Made by a program: the position numbers and the translations under genes. A stretch of DNA of 64,000 bases from Phoronis australis (taxonomy: Eukaryota; Phoronida; Phoronidae), in NCBI GenBank assembly GCA_002633005.1, contig NMRA01000022.1, forward strand, positions 1,565,036 to 1,629,035. Reading direction: 5' to 3'. Of the stretch, positions 1 through 12,800 are shown piece by piece. Under the pieces are notes generated by a model. That model worked only from the letters and a program-made list of their open reading frames with translations, was not told where the DNA came from and ran no database searches. The stretch's first letter is position 1; each line of letters begins with the position of its first letter.

Positions 1-663
1 CCGACTTTTTCACTCCCTCCGATCTCCTCATCAGCATGTCCATAACACCATTTAACCACAGGTGCTCGAATTTCTCGATGGCTATTAACCATATATAAGA
101 AACATATGTTTTCTTAGTAATGAATGACGTTAGTGGTGATGGAGGAACAGATAAACTCAAGCGCCTGTGCAGTCAACCACAAGAACAAAAAAAATTACGG
201 GTGGTTGCATTTCAAACTTATAAAAAATTACGGGTGGTAGGCAGAAGAAATAAATGAAAAATATGGGTGGTGGGTGCGAAAAAAGGTGCCTTCCCCCCCC
301 CTCCCATACAGATTTTACTGGAACAGCCCTGAGTCAATAATGAGAGATCATTCATTTTAAAAATAATGAATTAGTAATGCAGCATTTCACAGAAGCTACA
401 AACAAACATGGCTCATTTTCAAATATTTCTATCTAGACTTGCGCAGGAAATACTCAGTAGCCTTTGACAAGTTGAATTTTAACAGTAAATATCAACATCA
501 AACTACAAATAAAATATAAAAATGATTGCTCGTAATTTCAACCTATGTGCCTCAGTTGCTAATTAAAATAGCTCCATAAATAATCACACTAGGGGGGATA
601 AATTCGGTGTTGGATACATGAGATAAACAGCATAAAAATAAATAACAACGTGTGATTGGTCAC
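1..663. other. TRRAP intron, no coding signal found
   Basis: The stretch left of exon 75. It contains a short A-rich repeat (AAAAATTACGGGTGGT twice near 190-235) and a C9 run. I looked for the next TRRAP segment on the minus strand and did not see it. Confidence 0.6.
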
Positions 664-3600
664 CTGTTTATAAATGTCCAATAAGGAGACAGAGGCGGGG
701 TTATCTTCTACCAGTCTCATCTGTGGCGAGACGGCTACGACTCGAGGGACAGTGAAATGAAGCAGACGACGAGATGTTTCCTAGAAGCAGACAACAATTC
801 AGGGTATCACACCGCACAAACAGAATAGTCCTTCAGAATTTATTGTCTAATGAAAACACAAACTATCAATTATAGTTCAACGTTCTTTAAAATATTCTTT
901 AAAGCATAAGAAGAAGTAATTTTTCAGTGTTTTGTCTCTTTTGAGGACTTCTTAGGCTCAAAAGAATTGCCAACACAACGAGTATTTTTCTGATGAAAAT
1001 GTAGAATGACACTAGTGCAGAGAGCAGAAACATGTCACAGCAGACACACACGCACATGAATGGTAGTAACACATATCAAGTTTTAGATGACCTTTGACCT
1101 ATAGGCCTGTGACATGCACAGATCATGATCTTGTGTGAGGATAGATAGTCATATACATAGTGAATGTGGTGAATAGGTAAAGAAGCAATGGTCATCCCCA
1201 TCGCAATTCCACACTTAGCAATAGTTTTTTGGTACAAAATGATAGCAGTATGAATAAGATATAACAAATTCTAGCAGGCAGAGGCAGTGACAAGTCCAAT
1301 CAACTTCACTCACCTTCTGTTTGCTCAAAAAGTGGTTTAACATCCTCAGTAGTTGCAAAACTCTCTCCTCACGTCTCGACTCTGACAGACACGCATCATT
1401 AACCACAAGGTAAGGGTAGATCTTCCCATTGTGTCCTCGGATGTACAGTCGTCGAGCAGCTGTGTTGTGCTTCTGAACAATCTCAACACGAGGCATGAAA
1501 CGGGCGATACGGACGTAGTAGTTACCCAACTGAAATGGAGATAATGCAAGAAATGTTACCTTAGAATTGAATTGATCCATTGAAAGTTACAACAGAGATA
1601 ATGAAGGAATTAAAGTTATGTTTCAAAGGAATTCTCAGAAATTCACTTCACAATTCACTCAAATGGCACACAAAAGCACGGAATGTTGTTAATGTTGATA
1701 GGTAATTTATTCACTAAAAGTGCACAATATGATGGAAAATTTTCACCTCTACTACTAGCAAGATTTTTCAGCAAATTTCTCGTAAAATAAAACCATGAAA
1801 TTTTCTTTCAAAAAATACAAAGAATGAGTACGTGGCCATTTTTTAGATCAGTCGAACTATAGCAAGCTCAAGTTTTCATTTGGGATCAGAAGACTTAAAT
1901 AAGATCATAAAGCAAACCCTTAATTCAAATGCAAATATCAAGACATAGACTAGTACTATAATATTGTCAAAAATCCTGCATCACACTAGAATGCAGAGAC
2001 AAATAACCTGCATCACACTAGAATGCAGTGACAGACACCCTACATCACACTAGAATCCACTGATACACATCCTGGATAACACTGAAATGCAGTGACAAAG
2101 AGCAAAGTCCTCCTTAGCTTCACAACAACGTGTTACCTTGGGCAAGAGGAACTCTCCAGGCAGCTCCACTTCAGCTGTGTTGAGTGAAAAATTGCTGAGA
2201 AACCTGCACTTTTCTTCGATCAAGAATGACTTGGGCAGCAGTTTGGTCTTGGCTTCAAGTATCTTAATCCATTTCTTCAGTTTATTGATCAGATTATGCA
2301 GCTTAGTCGAGCCAGGAACACTGGTGAAGAAGAAAATGTTGAGTACAGTGTAAGCCACACATAGTGCACCTGTCCAATACATAACAACATGTATGACTAA
2401 CTCTTGTGTTAGGAATTACACTAAGCCTTTAAAATTGTATCGGAAATGCGAAAATTTTAGTTTCTCACTTTTTTAAAAGAGATAACTCGCCTAAGCAAAG
2501 GAAAACTGATGAGAGACTTGACTTTGTTCTTAATTATAATCATCTCTATCATCTCTTACAAAAACATGGTTTTTCAAACTTTGCAAACTAGTGCTTGCGT
2601 CCCCTTGTGCACCATTACATTTGCGAGGGGGAGGGGCTGTTTTACTTTTTTAGTCAGTGAGACTTCACCTTCATGACTGCATAATCTTGGGTCCGTACAG
2701 AAAAACAAAACTATCAAATCTCACCTGAAATCAAAGTCCGTGGTGAACTGACTCTTCATTCGCTGGAACACTGGGTCCTGGGCTGTCGCCTGTGCCCGCC
2801 GCGCCAATGACTCAGAGGCAGCGCTAGAAAATGTGGTGCTAACACTCGACACATTCTCGATGCCGACACCAAAAGTACTAACGAGCTTCTTCACAAAATT
2901 AAGAGTGTGTGGAGTGATGGTGGCATCCGTTACTACAATAGGAAGTTAAGAAAACCGTGGTATGACATAACGTGAAATATTAGCATCACATTGCCTGAAC
3001 ATATCATGACTAAAAGCACACTAAGTCTGACTATACTAAGAAATAGGCGATGGCAGCTACATTTAGGGTAAAAAGTGTCCAATGTAGGACAATGTTCATA
3101 AAGACTTCTTAAATTATATCCTTTACTTTTTTCCGCAACAATGTACCATGCTCATTACGCCATATATCAGATGTCAATTCATTTGTCATATAGTGTTTGA
3201 TTTTTCTTTATTTCTGTTTCTGTTGACGAGGGATGTTATTATACCCAAAAATTTCAGTGATCCATTTTTGTTACGTAAAGTATAAAAGGCATGCTAAAAC
3301 ATGTGCAAGAAGCATGATTAATTTGCCCTCTTTCTGGTGACTCTTGAATTTGGGGCTATTCAATATTTCTAAGATTTAGTACAAGCTCCAGCTTCAAGCA
3401 AAGTAATTCATTTTCATTGTCCCAAATTGAAGAATTTTCACCCAAAGCATCATCTGCTGAAGCATTAGAAGCTGTTACTTTTACCTCAGGCATGTTTCAG
3501 ACTAGTTTTCCAAAACAGTTGATGATTATCTCATAGAAGTGTATCTGCAAAAAATCCTAATTTCAAAATGAATGAGTGTTATTGGATTCCTTTTGGATTT

Positions 3601-3810
3601 TCCAAATAACTTAGATGAAGCTAAATAAACTTCCATTGCTCGTAATTGTTACTATATAATTTCAGCCATTGCTTAGACACTCCTCCAGACAATCTTAATT
3701 TACTGCTGACCTGCGCCACGGTTCTCAAAGGCCACTGCGTAACACTTCGCCAGTCCCTGCCTCAGCTGCCGTAGGACCTCCTCGTACCAGTTCTCACGGA
3801 ACCAAACCAT
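664..3810 (-). CDS. TRRAP: TRRAP exons 71-75 (end of FAT, start of pseudokinase)
   Basis: Exons at 3711-3810, 2725-2932, 2137-2320, 1314-1529 and 664-780. Landmarks: MVWFRENWYEEVLRQLRQGL (exon 71), TPHTLNFVKKLVSTFGVGI (72), KLKKWIKILEAKTKLLP and FLIEEKCRFLSNFS (73), FMPRVEIVQKHNTAARRLYI and RGHNGKIYPYLV (74), and VPRVVAVSPQMRLVEDNPAS (75). Exons 74-75 are the N-lobe of the PI3K-like fold. The family lacks catalytic residues, and no glycine loop/lysine pair is evident here. Exon 75 ends in phase 0 at IYKQ with donor GTGACC. The next family segment (about RCAKKGIEHDN) is not in positions 1-663, so the next exon lies outside the window. Confidence 0.95.
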
Positions 3811-6800
3811 CTAAACACAAGAAAGTAACAATGAGAACAACTGTACGGGCAAATTTAGAGTAACATCTTAGTTCTAGGTCAACTAAACCTAAAACAAAAT
3901 TAAGCAGTGTAAGGAAAAGTTAATGATCACAAAGGATGGGTATACTATTGAACAAAAAATCAGTAATTTGTTGAGAAAATCGTTATCACCAGATATATAA
4001 ATATCATTAAATCTAACTTCAATCTGTATCAAAATTACATATTTATTTTCACTCAATTTCATAATAATGAAAATACATAATTTACTAAAAAATAAACAAA
4101 AAACGAAGTAAATTTTGTCATGTGAACCACTAACCCTTCACCACTCACCTGGTCGACGATTCCCTCAAGTGAAGACAGTATAGTGGGGTGAAGGTCACGC
4201 TGCATGTGCATAATACGACTGCACCGCCACATTGGTGCCGTGGCCCGGATTGGTCCAGCGTCCGATTGGCTGGCCGACATGCTCTGAGAAGCACCAAGAG
4301 AGGTGGAGCTCGAGAAGCTCATAGTGGAGCCAGAGGTGATGGGTGCTACAGAAGATAATTTTAAATTTAATTTTAATAAACATAATTTTTGCATTCAGTG
4401 CTACAAAAACAATGAGATATATCTAATTTACTAGCAAAATAAAAATTAATTGAGAAGGCATGAATTTGGCTAAAGCTCAACTGGTACTGGCTGATAATTA
4501 CACCTCATATCTTGACAATTCAAGTTCAATTCTCAAACACCTTTTAAAAAGTGTTTCAAGCACCCAGAGAAGTACAAATTAATCAAATGATCAAATCGAG
4601 ACATTATGAACTTGAAGTTATGTAGGAGTTTATCGACTAATCTGACAGCGTGTATTTAGCTGAATATTTGCAAATCTATAGATTTTACCTCAGTACACTA
4701 GACGTATATAATTTCTGAAAGCAGAAAGCTTTAGAATGCTATGTTTAACTTGACGCCATTTTTGAGAACTTCTAAATTTGCTGAATTTGGTGATATTTGA
4801 GGGTCATACATAGCCACAAGGCAATTTAGATTGTCTTAATATTCCCTCCCTCAAATATGAAAACAAAGCAGTAGTTCCATTTAAATAGTAATTCACCCAA
4901 AATATCCCAATCTACCCACCTGCAGCAGTAGTGGATGGAGATTCTGAGGTCGTTACCAAGGTGTCCATTGCCGTAGTAACACTAGTTATCATGGCAGAAG
5001 TTGACGTTGTTGCCACAGTAGTAGTGGCTGTGGACACGGCAGTCACTTGAGGACTACCACTACGACCACTAGTTGTAGCAGAGACCTCTCCACTCTTATC
5101 TGGATAAAAGAATGCACAGAGTTCTTTTGTTACATCTTGTAGAATCATTTAGTAAATTAAGGCACGTTTTTAATAAAATTGCAAGACCAACAAATCCTCA
5201 GAAGTTATCGGGCAACTGAATGTGCTTACAATTTTGTAGCACAGGGAACTGAGGGTTAAAGGTTAAAATGGTACAATTACAAGGTATAATTAAGTCGTGG
5301 TTTCAAGTCACAGCTGAAAACTCGGTGGTACCTTTATAGTTTTAGCAGGAGACTACAGTACATCTGAAGGTCAAAACTGAGAAAAAGTAATGGAGTCTCC
5401 TACTGAAACTGCCAAGTTATTGTCAATGTTGTGACAGCTCTGTGACATTCGATATTCTTACAAGACAAACCATGATCAATAGCGCTCACAAGTGCACACT
5501 ACTTACATCTCTCCCGCTGCTCAATTTTCAGTGTCAGATAGAGCGTCCTGATAGGGAAGTATACAGCCTGGGGGTACATACGACCCACTTGACTAAGCAG
5601 GTTCAGGATGAGCCGCCCCTCGTTACGGACGAGGCACGTCAACAACTGCGGGATCCTGGGAGAAAACACAGGCAACTGATACCAAGGAAAGACCACAGAG
5701 ACACAAGCTGATTTGACTAAAATGAAAATCATTAATGCAAACAAAATGTTTATTCCTATACAGTAATTATAGTGAGAACCCAATTTTACCATGGAAGCCA
5801 TTGTATGGCATTTACTTCCACACTGTACTCTACTCCCACACATAACTTGTACTACCACACAGTACCTGTACTTCTTCACAGTACTTGCACTCCTACAAAG
5901 TACTTGTACACCCACAAAGTACTTGACCAACACATCATACTTGTACTCTCACACAACACTATACTCTGCCATTCCATTTGTACTATCACAAAGCACTTGA
6001 ACCCAGACCCCAACCTTACCAAGGTAGTAACTGTACGTCACATACTCCCACATGGTACCTGTACTCCAACACAGTACTTGTACTTCTACACAGTACTTGT
6101 ACTAAGAGCCTAACCTCACCATGGTAGCCACTGGACAACATGTACTCCTACACAGTACTTGTATTCCAACACAGTACTTGTACCCCACATACTACTTGTA
6201 CTAAGGCCCAGCTTACCATGGTAGCCACTGTACAGCATGTACTCCTACACAGTACTTGTCCACAGCCTCGGCCAGGGATGACTTCTCATCATCGTAGGTA
6301 AGTAGCCAGAGTACCTTGGCTAGGTACTTACGAGACTTGCCCTCATTCTGATGTCTACAGGAGTGCAGGTAACAGGTGATGGCCGACACTCCCAAGCTGA
6401 TGGTCCTGTAATGTGGTGTACTGCTTTGTTGAAACTATACAATAATGAATTTTTAGGTACCATTGATGACAATCATCAGTTCTGTCATATTTTCAGTTCA
6501 AAGTGAGAAAATCTTGATTTTCAACAACAACAACCAAAAACTTCTCAAGACACTCAGTCACTTTTATGCAAACAGAAAAAAATTGAAAAATGAGAAACCA
6601 AAACAGCAATGAGTATGTTTAATGCTTATGCATAACATACATACATACATACATACAGAACAAGACCTCCTTTGTTAGTCAATTTCATATTCAAGGTAAT
6701 GCGCCAACACTTCGCAAATATGATATGGGAGGTGAATCCACCACTAAATCTTGAAAGGAAAAATCTTCCTACAGTTAGATATCACAGTATTCTTGCAACT

Positions 6801-9800
6801 CAGCCTCGTCAATTACACCGACTTTAAATGCTATAAAAGTTCATTGATTTGAAAACACGCCTACTCACTTCTCGCGGGTGAACAGTGCCTCTAGATAATC
6901 CCCCCACAGAGCCCAGGCCTTGACCAAAGTGTCATTCATCTGGACTGCGGCTGAAAATGCTTTGTTAGCATCATCCGATCTGGAAGTGAATGAGCTGAAT
7001 CAGCTTTCAGATTATTGAAAACTTTTATATTTACAAAACCACACCAACATCAGCATCATTGCATCGTAATATACAGAGAACCTATCAAGTGGAGTAACTG
7101 CACAAGCAACTACGTTTGAGTTGTGACTTATTACATGACAAATTACAACCAGAAACACATTCTTCTAAGGACAAAGTCCGTAATAGCGATATGACCAGCA
7201 AGCTTATTGTCATACTTTTGACGAGTACAGGAAGCCAAATGTGTCACAGCTTCAACACACATGTACTCAGCTACAGCTGCAATGTGAGATTACTAAACAG
7301 GAAGGGATGGGGATTGTGTCCTATGCCATGCATGCCAGATACTCACAAACGGCTAATATCTGTCAAGATTTTGTCCAGATTTATTTGAAGTGAAGCCGGT
7401 TCTGGTTGAAAAGAATGAATAATTAGTAATTTATTGTCATGTACACTGAAATTTTGTTGAATTTTAACCTCGTCCAGTTTATTTTGAAGATTACTGTACG
7501 AAATCAACAGCAAATTCTCCATGGCGGAAACAATAAGCTAGTCAAAAAATACCACTAAGTGTAGCAGTTGTCAGCAACAAAAACCCACCTTCCAATCTGA
7601 GCAAGGAACATCCCCTTGAGAGCATAAAACTCAGCAGTCATTTCTTTTGTGAAAAACTTGAGGTTCGTCGACTCGATCACTTCGAGTCCTTCTTGAAGTT
7701 CATTCTTTCCCATCACTCCTGCCATCTGCAGGTAACATTTGACTTGTTGACGAATCTTTTCGAAACAGTCGACGATAGGGACACTGGGAATGGTGTGGAT
7801 TCTGCAAATGAAATGACCACTTTTCTTCTGAATCAGTACATTTTCAAGATATTCAATAATTATTATACAACCTACTATTAAATAAAAAAAAATGTCCTTC
7901 AGCAAGATCCGCATTTGATAACGAGCAAGTCTATGTCCACAGGTGACACTTTGTCACACATTTTTCGTTGATAAGCCCACCCTGTATGTCGATAGGTCTG
8001 CCATAGCTGTATGTTGACAGGCCCATCCTGTATGTCAATAGGTCTGCTCTGGCTGAATGTTGATAGGGCACCTTGTATGCTGATAGGCTCACCCTGTATG
8101 AATGTGCACTCTGGTATGCTTCAGAGGGACAAGTCAGGACTGATGACAATTTCCAATTATACACACAGGGGCTTATGGACTTTTACAAACAACAAAGGAA
8201 TTATGGACAGAGCTGAGGTTTTATCAATCATACATATTGTAGTGTTACTAGCGCCACCTACCTGCTGAGGGAGTCAAGACAGACTCCAGTGAGGCTGTGT
8301 TTCCTTGCCACCTTGCCATAATGAATGATGGCCTGGGCTGACGCATGAACGCCCAGCATTGATTGGTTAGACTGTTGCTGAAACAGATTTAACAACCATT
8401 AGCAATTCATGGATATCTTAGTTAGTTTTCAACAACGATGAATCTCAACAAACATTGCATGCAAAGGATAACACATCCATGCCTGAGTACATTGTGTTTC
8501 ACACACCGTTAGATGGGTTTCTAGTCCAAAGTCTCACTTAATGACCTCTTGACTTGAGCTACAAACTCAAGATCTCGAGTTCAGGGACACCAAGAGCAAA
8601 CTAGGATTAGTTGGTCAACCACATAAACCATAGTTTACTCAAGCACAGACACTTATCCTGATTTTCTTTTAAGTTATGTTAACAGTAGTAAATGTCAAAA
8701 AATATTTTTTGAGAACAAATATTAAATTCCAGGCCAGACTTCATTGCCTATGGTTCGAACATTGATGGACAGCTCCTTCGTTACCCATTAATAACACTTA
8801 CCAAATCGTTGTGTTTCTCATAGTAATCGACAATACACTGATAATGGTGCTGACGCCAGGTGAAGATGTCACTCCAGTGAGACAGATCGTCAGAGATCAT
8901 GGGCAGCCTGTTGCGCCACGTCTTAACAATGGCCTTCATATCATGCAAGCTGGAGCTGCGACCAATGTTGGCTGGCTGTAGACCCTGGTTAATCTGGGAT
9001 GCCTCCTGTAGCTCCATGATCTGTTGGGCAGCCTGCAACAGGGAAAGCAGTGAATGGAAGGACAACAAGTTAGAAAGCAATGGGATGGATTGTGACAAGA
9101 GCTCTTGTCAAGAATCCAGTCACGTTCAGTGTTGGCCTTATGCAAACAACATTTCTCACACTGAAGTCATGACCATATTATCGTTGCAACAAAACTGTCT
9201 GAGTTGTTAAGACGATGTTCAGGCACAAAGAAAAGGAAAAAATGTTGGGATCAATTAAAGTCCCTTACTATGGAACAGGTCAATGATAAAGAACAAAAGG
9301 TCGACAAATTCCATAGTAGCCACATTGCACTGGACCACAATTTTGTAGTTCCTCTAAACATCGTTCTCATAGCCATGATACTGAATGAGATACCTGCAGC
9401 AGTGGCACATGGACATGGGACACTATACTAGGTAGTCGCCTCCACTCCTTTATCGCCATGTTGCTGGACACTTCCACCAACTTCTCAACCATGTTCAGGT
9501 GATGGTCTTCAGGGTGACATATGGCAATGTAGCCACGATACAAGTTGATCTTCCACGCCATCTCTTTAGGCCAGCTCAGCTCCACCTGCAGACAGATGGA
9601 AAGAACTGAGAGCCAATAAAGCAAACAACCCTTCTGTTAAAAAATAATTGTAAATTTAGTCAAAGTTTTCAGCATTGTCTGCAATACAACAAGCAGCCTA
9701 CAGGTGACAGCTTGAGAAACACACGGTGACACCTCCTAGTTAGTCAGATCTTACACACCAACAAATGTGTACTGTCACTTCTAAGTCACAGTACACGACT

Positions 9801-12800
9801 GAGCAATTCTGTGTGGTTCACAAAGTAATCCATTTTAATTAAGATGCCCCAAATGCACCCATAAGGCCACAACACAAGCAAATGGACTCTGAAAAATGGA
9901 CAACAATTAAACTCCAGCGTCTCCAGAGAAAGGCTATTTCCATTATCATGATGCAACTCTTAAAAGTGTCAGTTGTATAAGCACACTAAACTTCCACCAG
10001 CTGCAAGAGAAAGCGATACCCTTTCAATTCTCGATCTTGAATTCCTGCTGCCAGACTTACATGTAGCTGTGCCAATGAATCCTTCATCAAGGCCCATTCA
10101 GGGACCCTCCAGGCGCTTTCCAACACCAAGTGTGGGTTGGGGTTACCCTTGTTGCTGGCAAAGTCCAGAATGAGGTCCCACTGGTTAAGTTCCTTTGCAC
10201 ACCTGGGCAAACAATAACTGTATTACAGGTTAGAAAAGAAATAGCTAAGGATTATGGAGCCAAAATTACGTTTCAAAATTCCCTATTGATTAATTCCCAA
10301 GTCACAAAAAATCCAAGGTCAATCCATTGGGATCTTAAGTTATCAAAGAAATGACATAACACATAGTACATCTCAACAGCAAGAAGCAATGAACACAGAA
10401 ACACATTACCTAATCCAATGGTTCTCCCACAGTTTAAATTCTGGAAATGTTGTTGGCACAACAGAGCCTGTATTGAGTTCCTGCCTGGCCTCTGCCATTA
10501 CAGCCTCCAGTGTGGTCTGAGCCTGCTCAAAGAAGCCATGCTGCTCGTACGCCAGGGCTACGTTTGTTCTAGGGTACTTGGAGCGCTTCAACCACAACCC
10601 GACTAGCATATCCTCCTCCTTCAGTAAAGAGTAGACCTCGCTGAGCATGTCAAAAGTCTCCTGGAAACAACCCAACACATCGCATAAAGGCCTGAATTAG
10701 AGTTCAATGGGTTTGGACAAACCAGAATTTAAAATGCTAAAGTTGTGTTCATCTACTTCTCAACTTCATTACAACACAGCACAACTTCTAGATAAATTTT
10801 TAATTTTAATGGATTCCAAACACAATGACAGATGGGGGTTGCATTAATCGTGCAATCACGATAATCAAAACCTGACTAAAAACCTGCTTTTCATTAATAA
10901 ACAATACATGCTATCACCACCGCAATGCACAACACTGTAACTGCATGAGACTGTACCACAGGCTTTATTTACCTCACGCACTATATTGACAGCAAGGTGT
11001 GGTGTCTCCATGGTAGCAATCAAAATTCCTGTACTTACTTGGACTGGTGACTGTGAAGGTGGTTCAAATTCATACTCGCTAGCAGGCTGTTTCAATTTCA
11101 ACTGGTTGGCAGCGCCATTGTCCAATGCCAAGTGTTCCAGCAAGAGTACAGTACGATGCCAGAGGTTGTGTGTTTTGCCCAAGTACTGAAACAGGAAACG
11201 TTCAAGACACTATCTGATGGCCAACACAGTCACGCTTAAACAGGAGTTATCCAAGAGGCTATCAGACGGCCGAAACACTGTGCTCAAGAAAGTATCAGAC
11301 GCCCAATAACAGCTGTGTTGAAATAGATGTCCATGAGGCTATCAGACAGCCAATATATTTGCATTAAAAAGACTTAAACAACAGTGGAGAATTATTATTT
11401 CACCCTTGCACAACATACATTTTTCATAACTAAGGACCTTACTTTCACAATTCATTATTTCTGTACTTGACAACAAACTTGACTGTTTCCAGATTCCAAA
11501 TCAAAAGGCATGTGTTTGACAAGATACTACGTCACATTTTACGAATTTCAAAGAAGCACAAACAGAGTTGAATAGCAACAGCGAGAGCCACTGATGATAA
11601 AATAATGTAGTGTCCCAGTGGTGATGCTCAAATCTCTTATAGTGGTCATCATTATAAGAATAATACTCAATACTTTTGTGTGCAAGGCATACTTACAAAA
11701 GTGCACAGGCAGTTTTCTCATTTTAGGGCATTATTAAAATAATGTTGTTACTTGTGCTACGATGTATGCTACACAGAGGTACATCCCTGATCATTGACAG
11801 GTGTGTACAACAACCTCACCTTGAGAACACATGGCCGTATGGGTATGGCAGGGACACAAGCAGACAGACCCTCCAGAAAGGAGTGGATGGCGCTGGGGTG
11901 ACAGTCTTTCTGGATCACATGACTACCACTGCAGAGGAATGGCACCAACTCACTGGCCAGGCCCTAGGAGAAACACATTTTTGACAGCAGAATAAAGATA
12001 TGTAAATAAAATACGTAAATATATCAGATGTCAATTGTCATATAGTGTTTGATTTTACTTTATTTCTGTTTCTGTTGAAGAAGGATGTTAATATATCTGA
12101 AAATTTCAGTGATCCATTTTTTGTTGTTTTATTTACATATATTAATCTTTTCGACAAACAAGAGTATTCTTTAGAGGATCTGGATCGCCTCTTTTAGTTT
12201 CGGATTTATTTTCTACGTTATTTGCCACCCGAGAAACGACTTAATTACAGCAGCTGTCATACAGATTGCAGATGTTACATAATTTGTAACGAGGCTGCAG
12301 CTTTAAAATGTGACAAAATGAAATCTTGCCTCCAACAGTAACCTTCATAACATATTTAAAAAGCTCATCAAGTTAATCTATGATTCGCCACCACTTATGT
12401 CCAGATTAGTATCTGTTATTTTGACCTAGTAAATTCATTTCGAACACAACTGTGAGCAACTTTTCTTGCCTGTTAGTTCCATGACCAAAACAAAACCAGT
12501 CGACTTTCCTGATGTTTCCACTCTTTTGAATAACTACAGTGGTAGCAGAAAGCTTTACAAACTTACGTGTTGTTGTCTATCAGACAGAATCTTCCACATC
12601 CTTGGAAACAACTCTACCCAGACGGCATGTGCCAGCTGTGTGCTGCTGTGACATAGTTGACTGAGCGCGCCCAGGAATGCTACAGTGCGTATCTCGCGGC
12701 ACCCTTCCAGGAATTTGCTCTGTCGCTGTAGCAGTACATGCAAACTCTGTTGGGGGTCCTTGCTGTCCCTTTTAGGAACGTCTTTGGTGGTGCCATCTTC

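Noticed and set aside
5772-6113. Plus-strand ORFs rich in Thr/Tyr/Leu
   Set aside because: They are antisense to the repeat array after exon 67 and have no homology I recognise.
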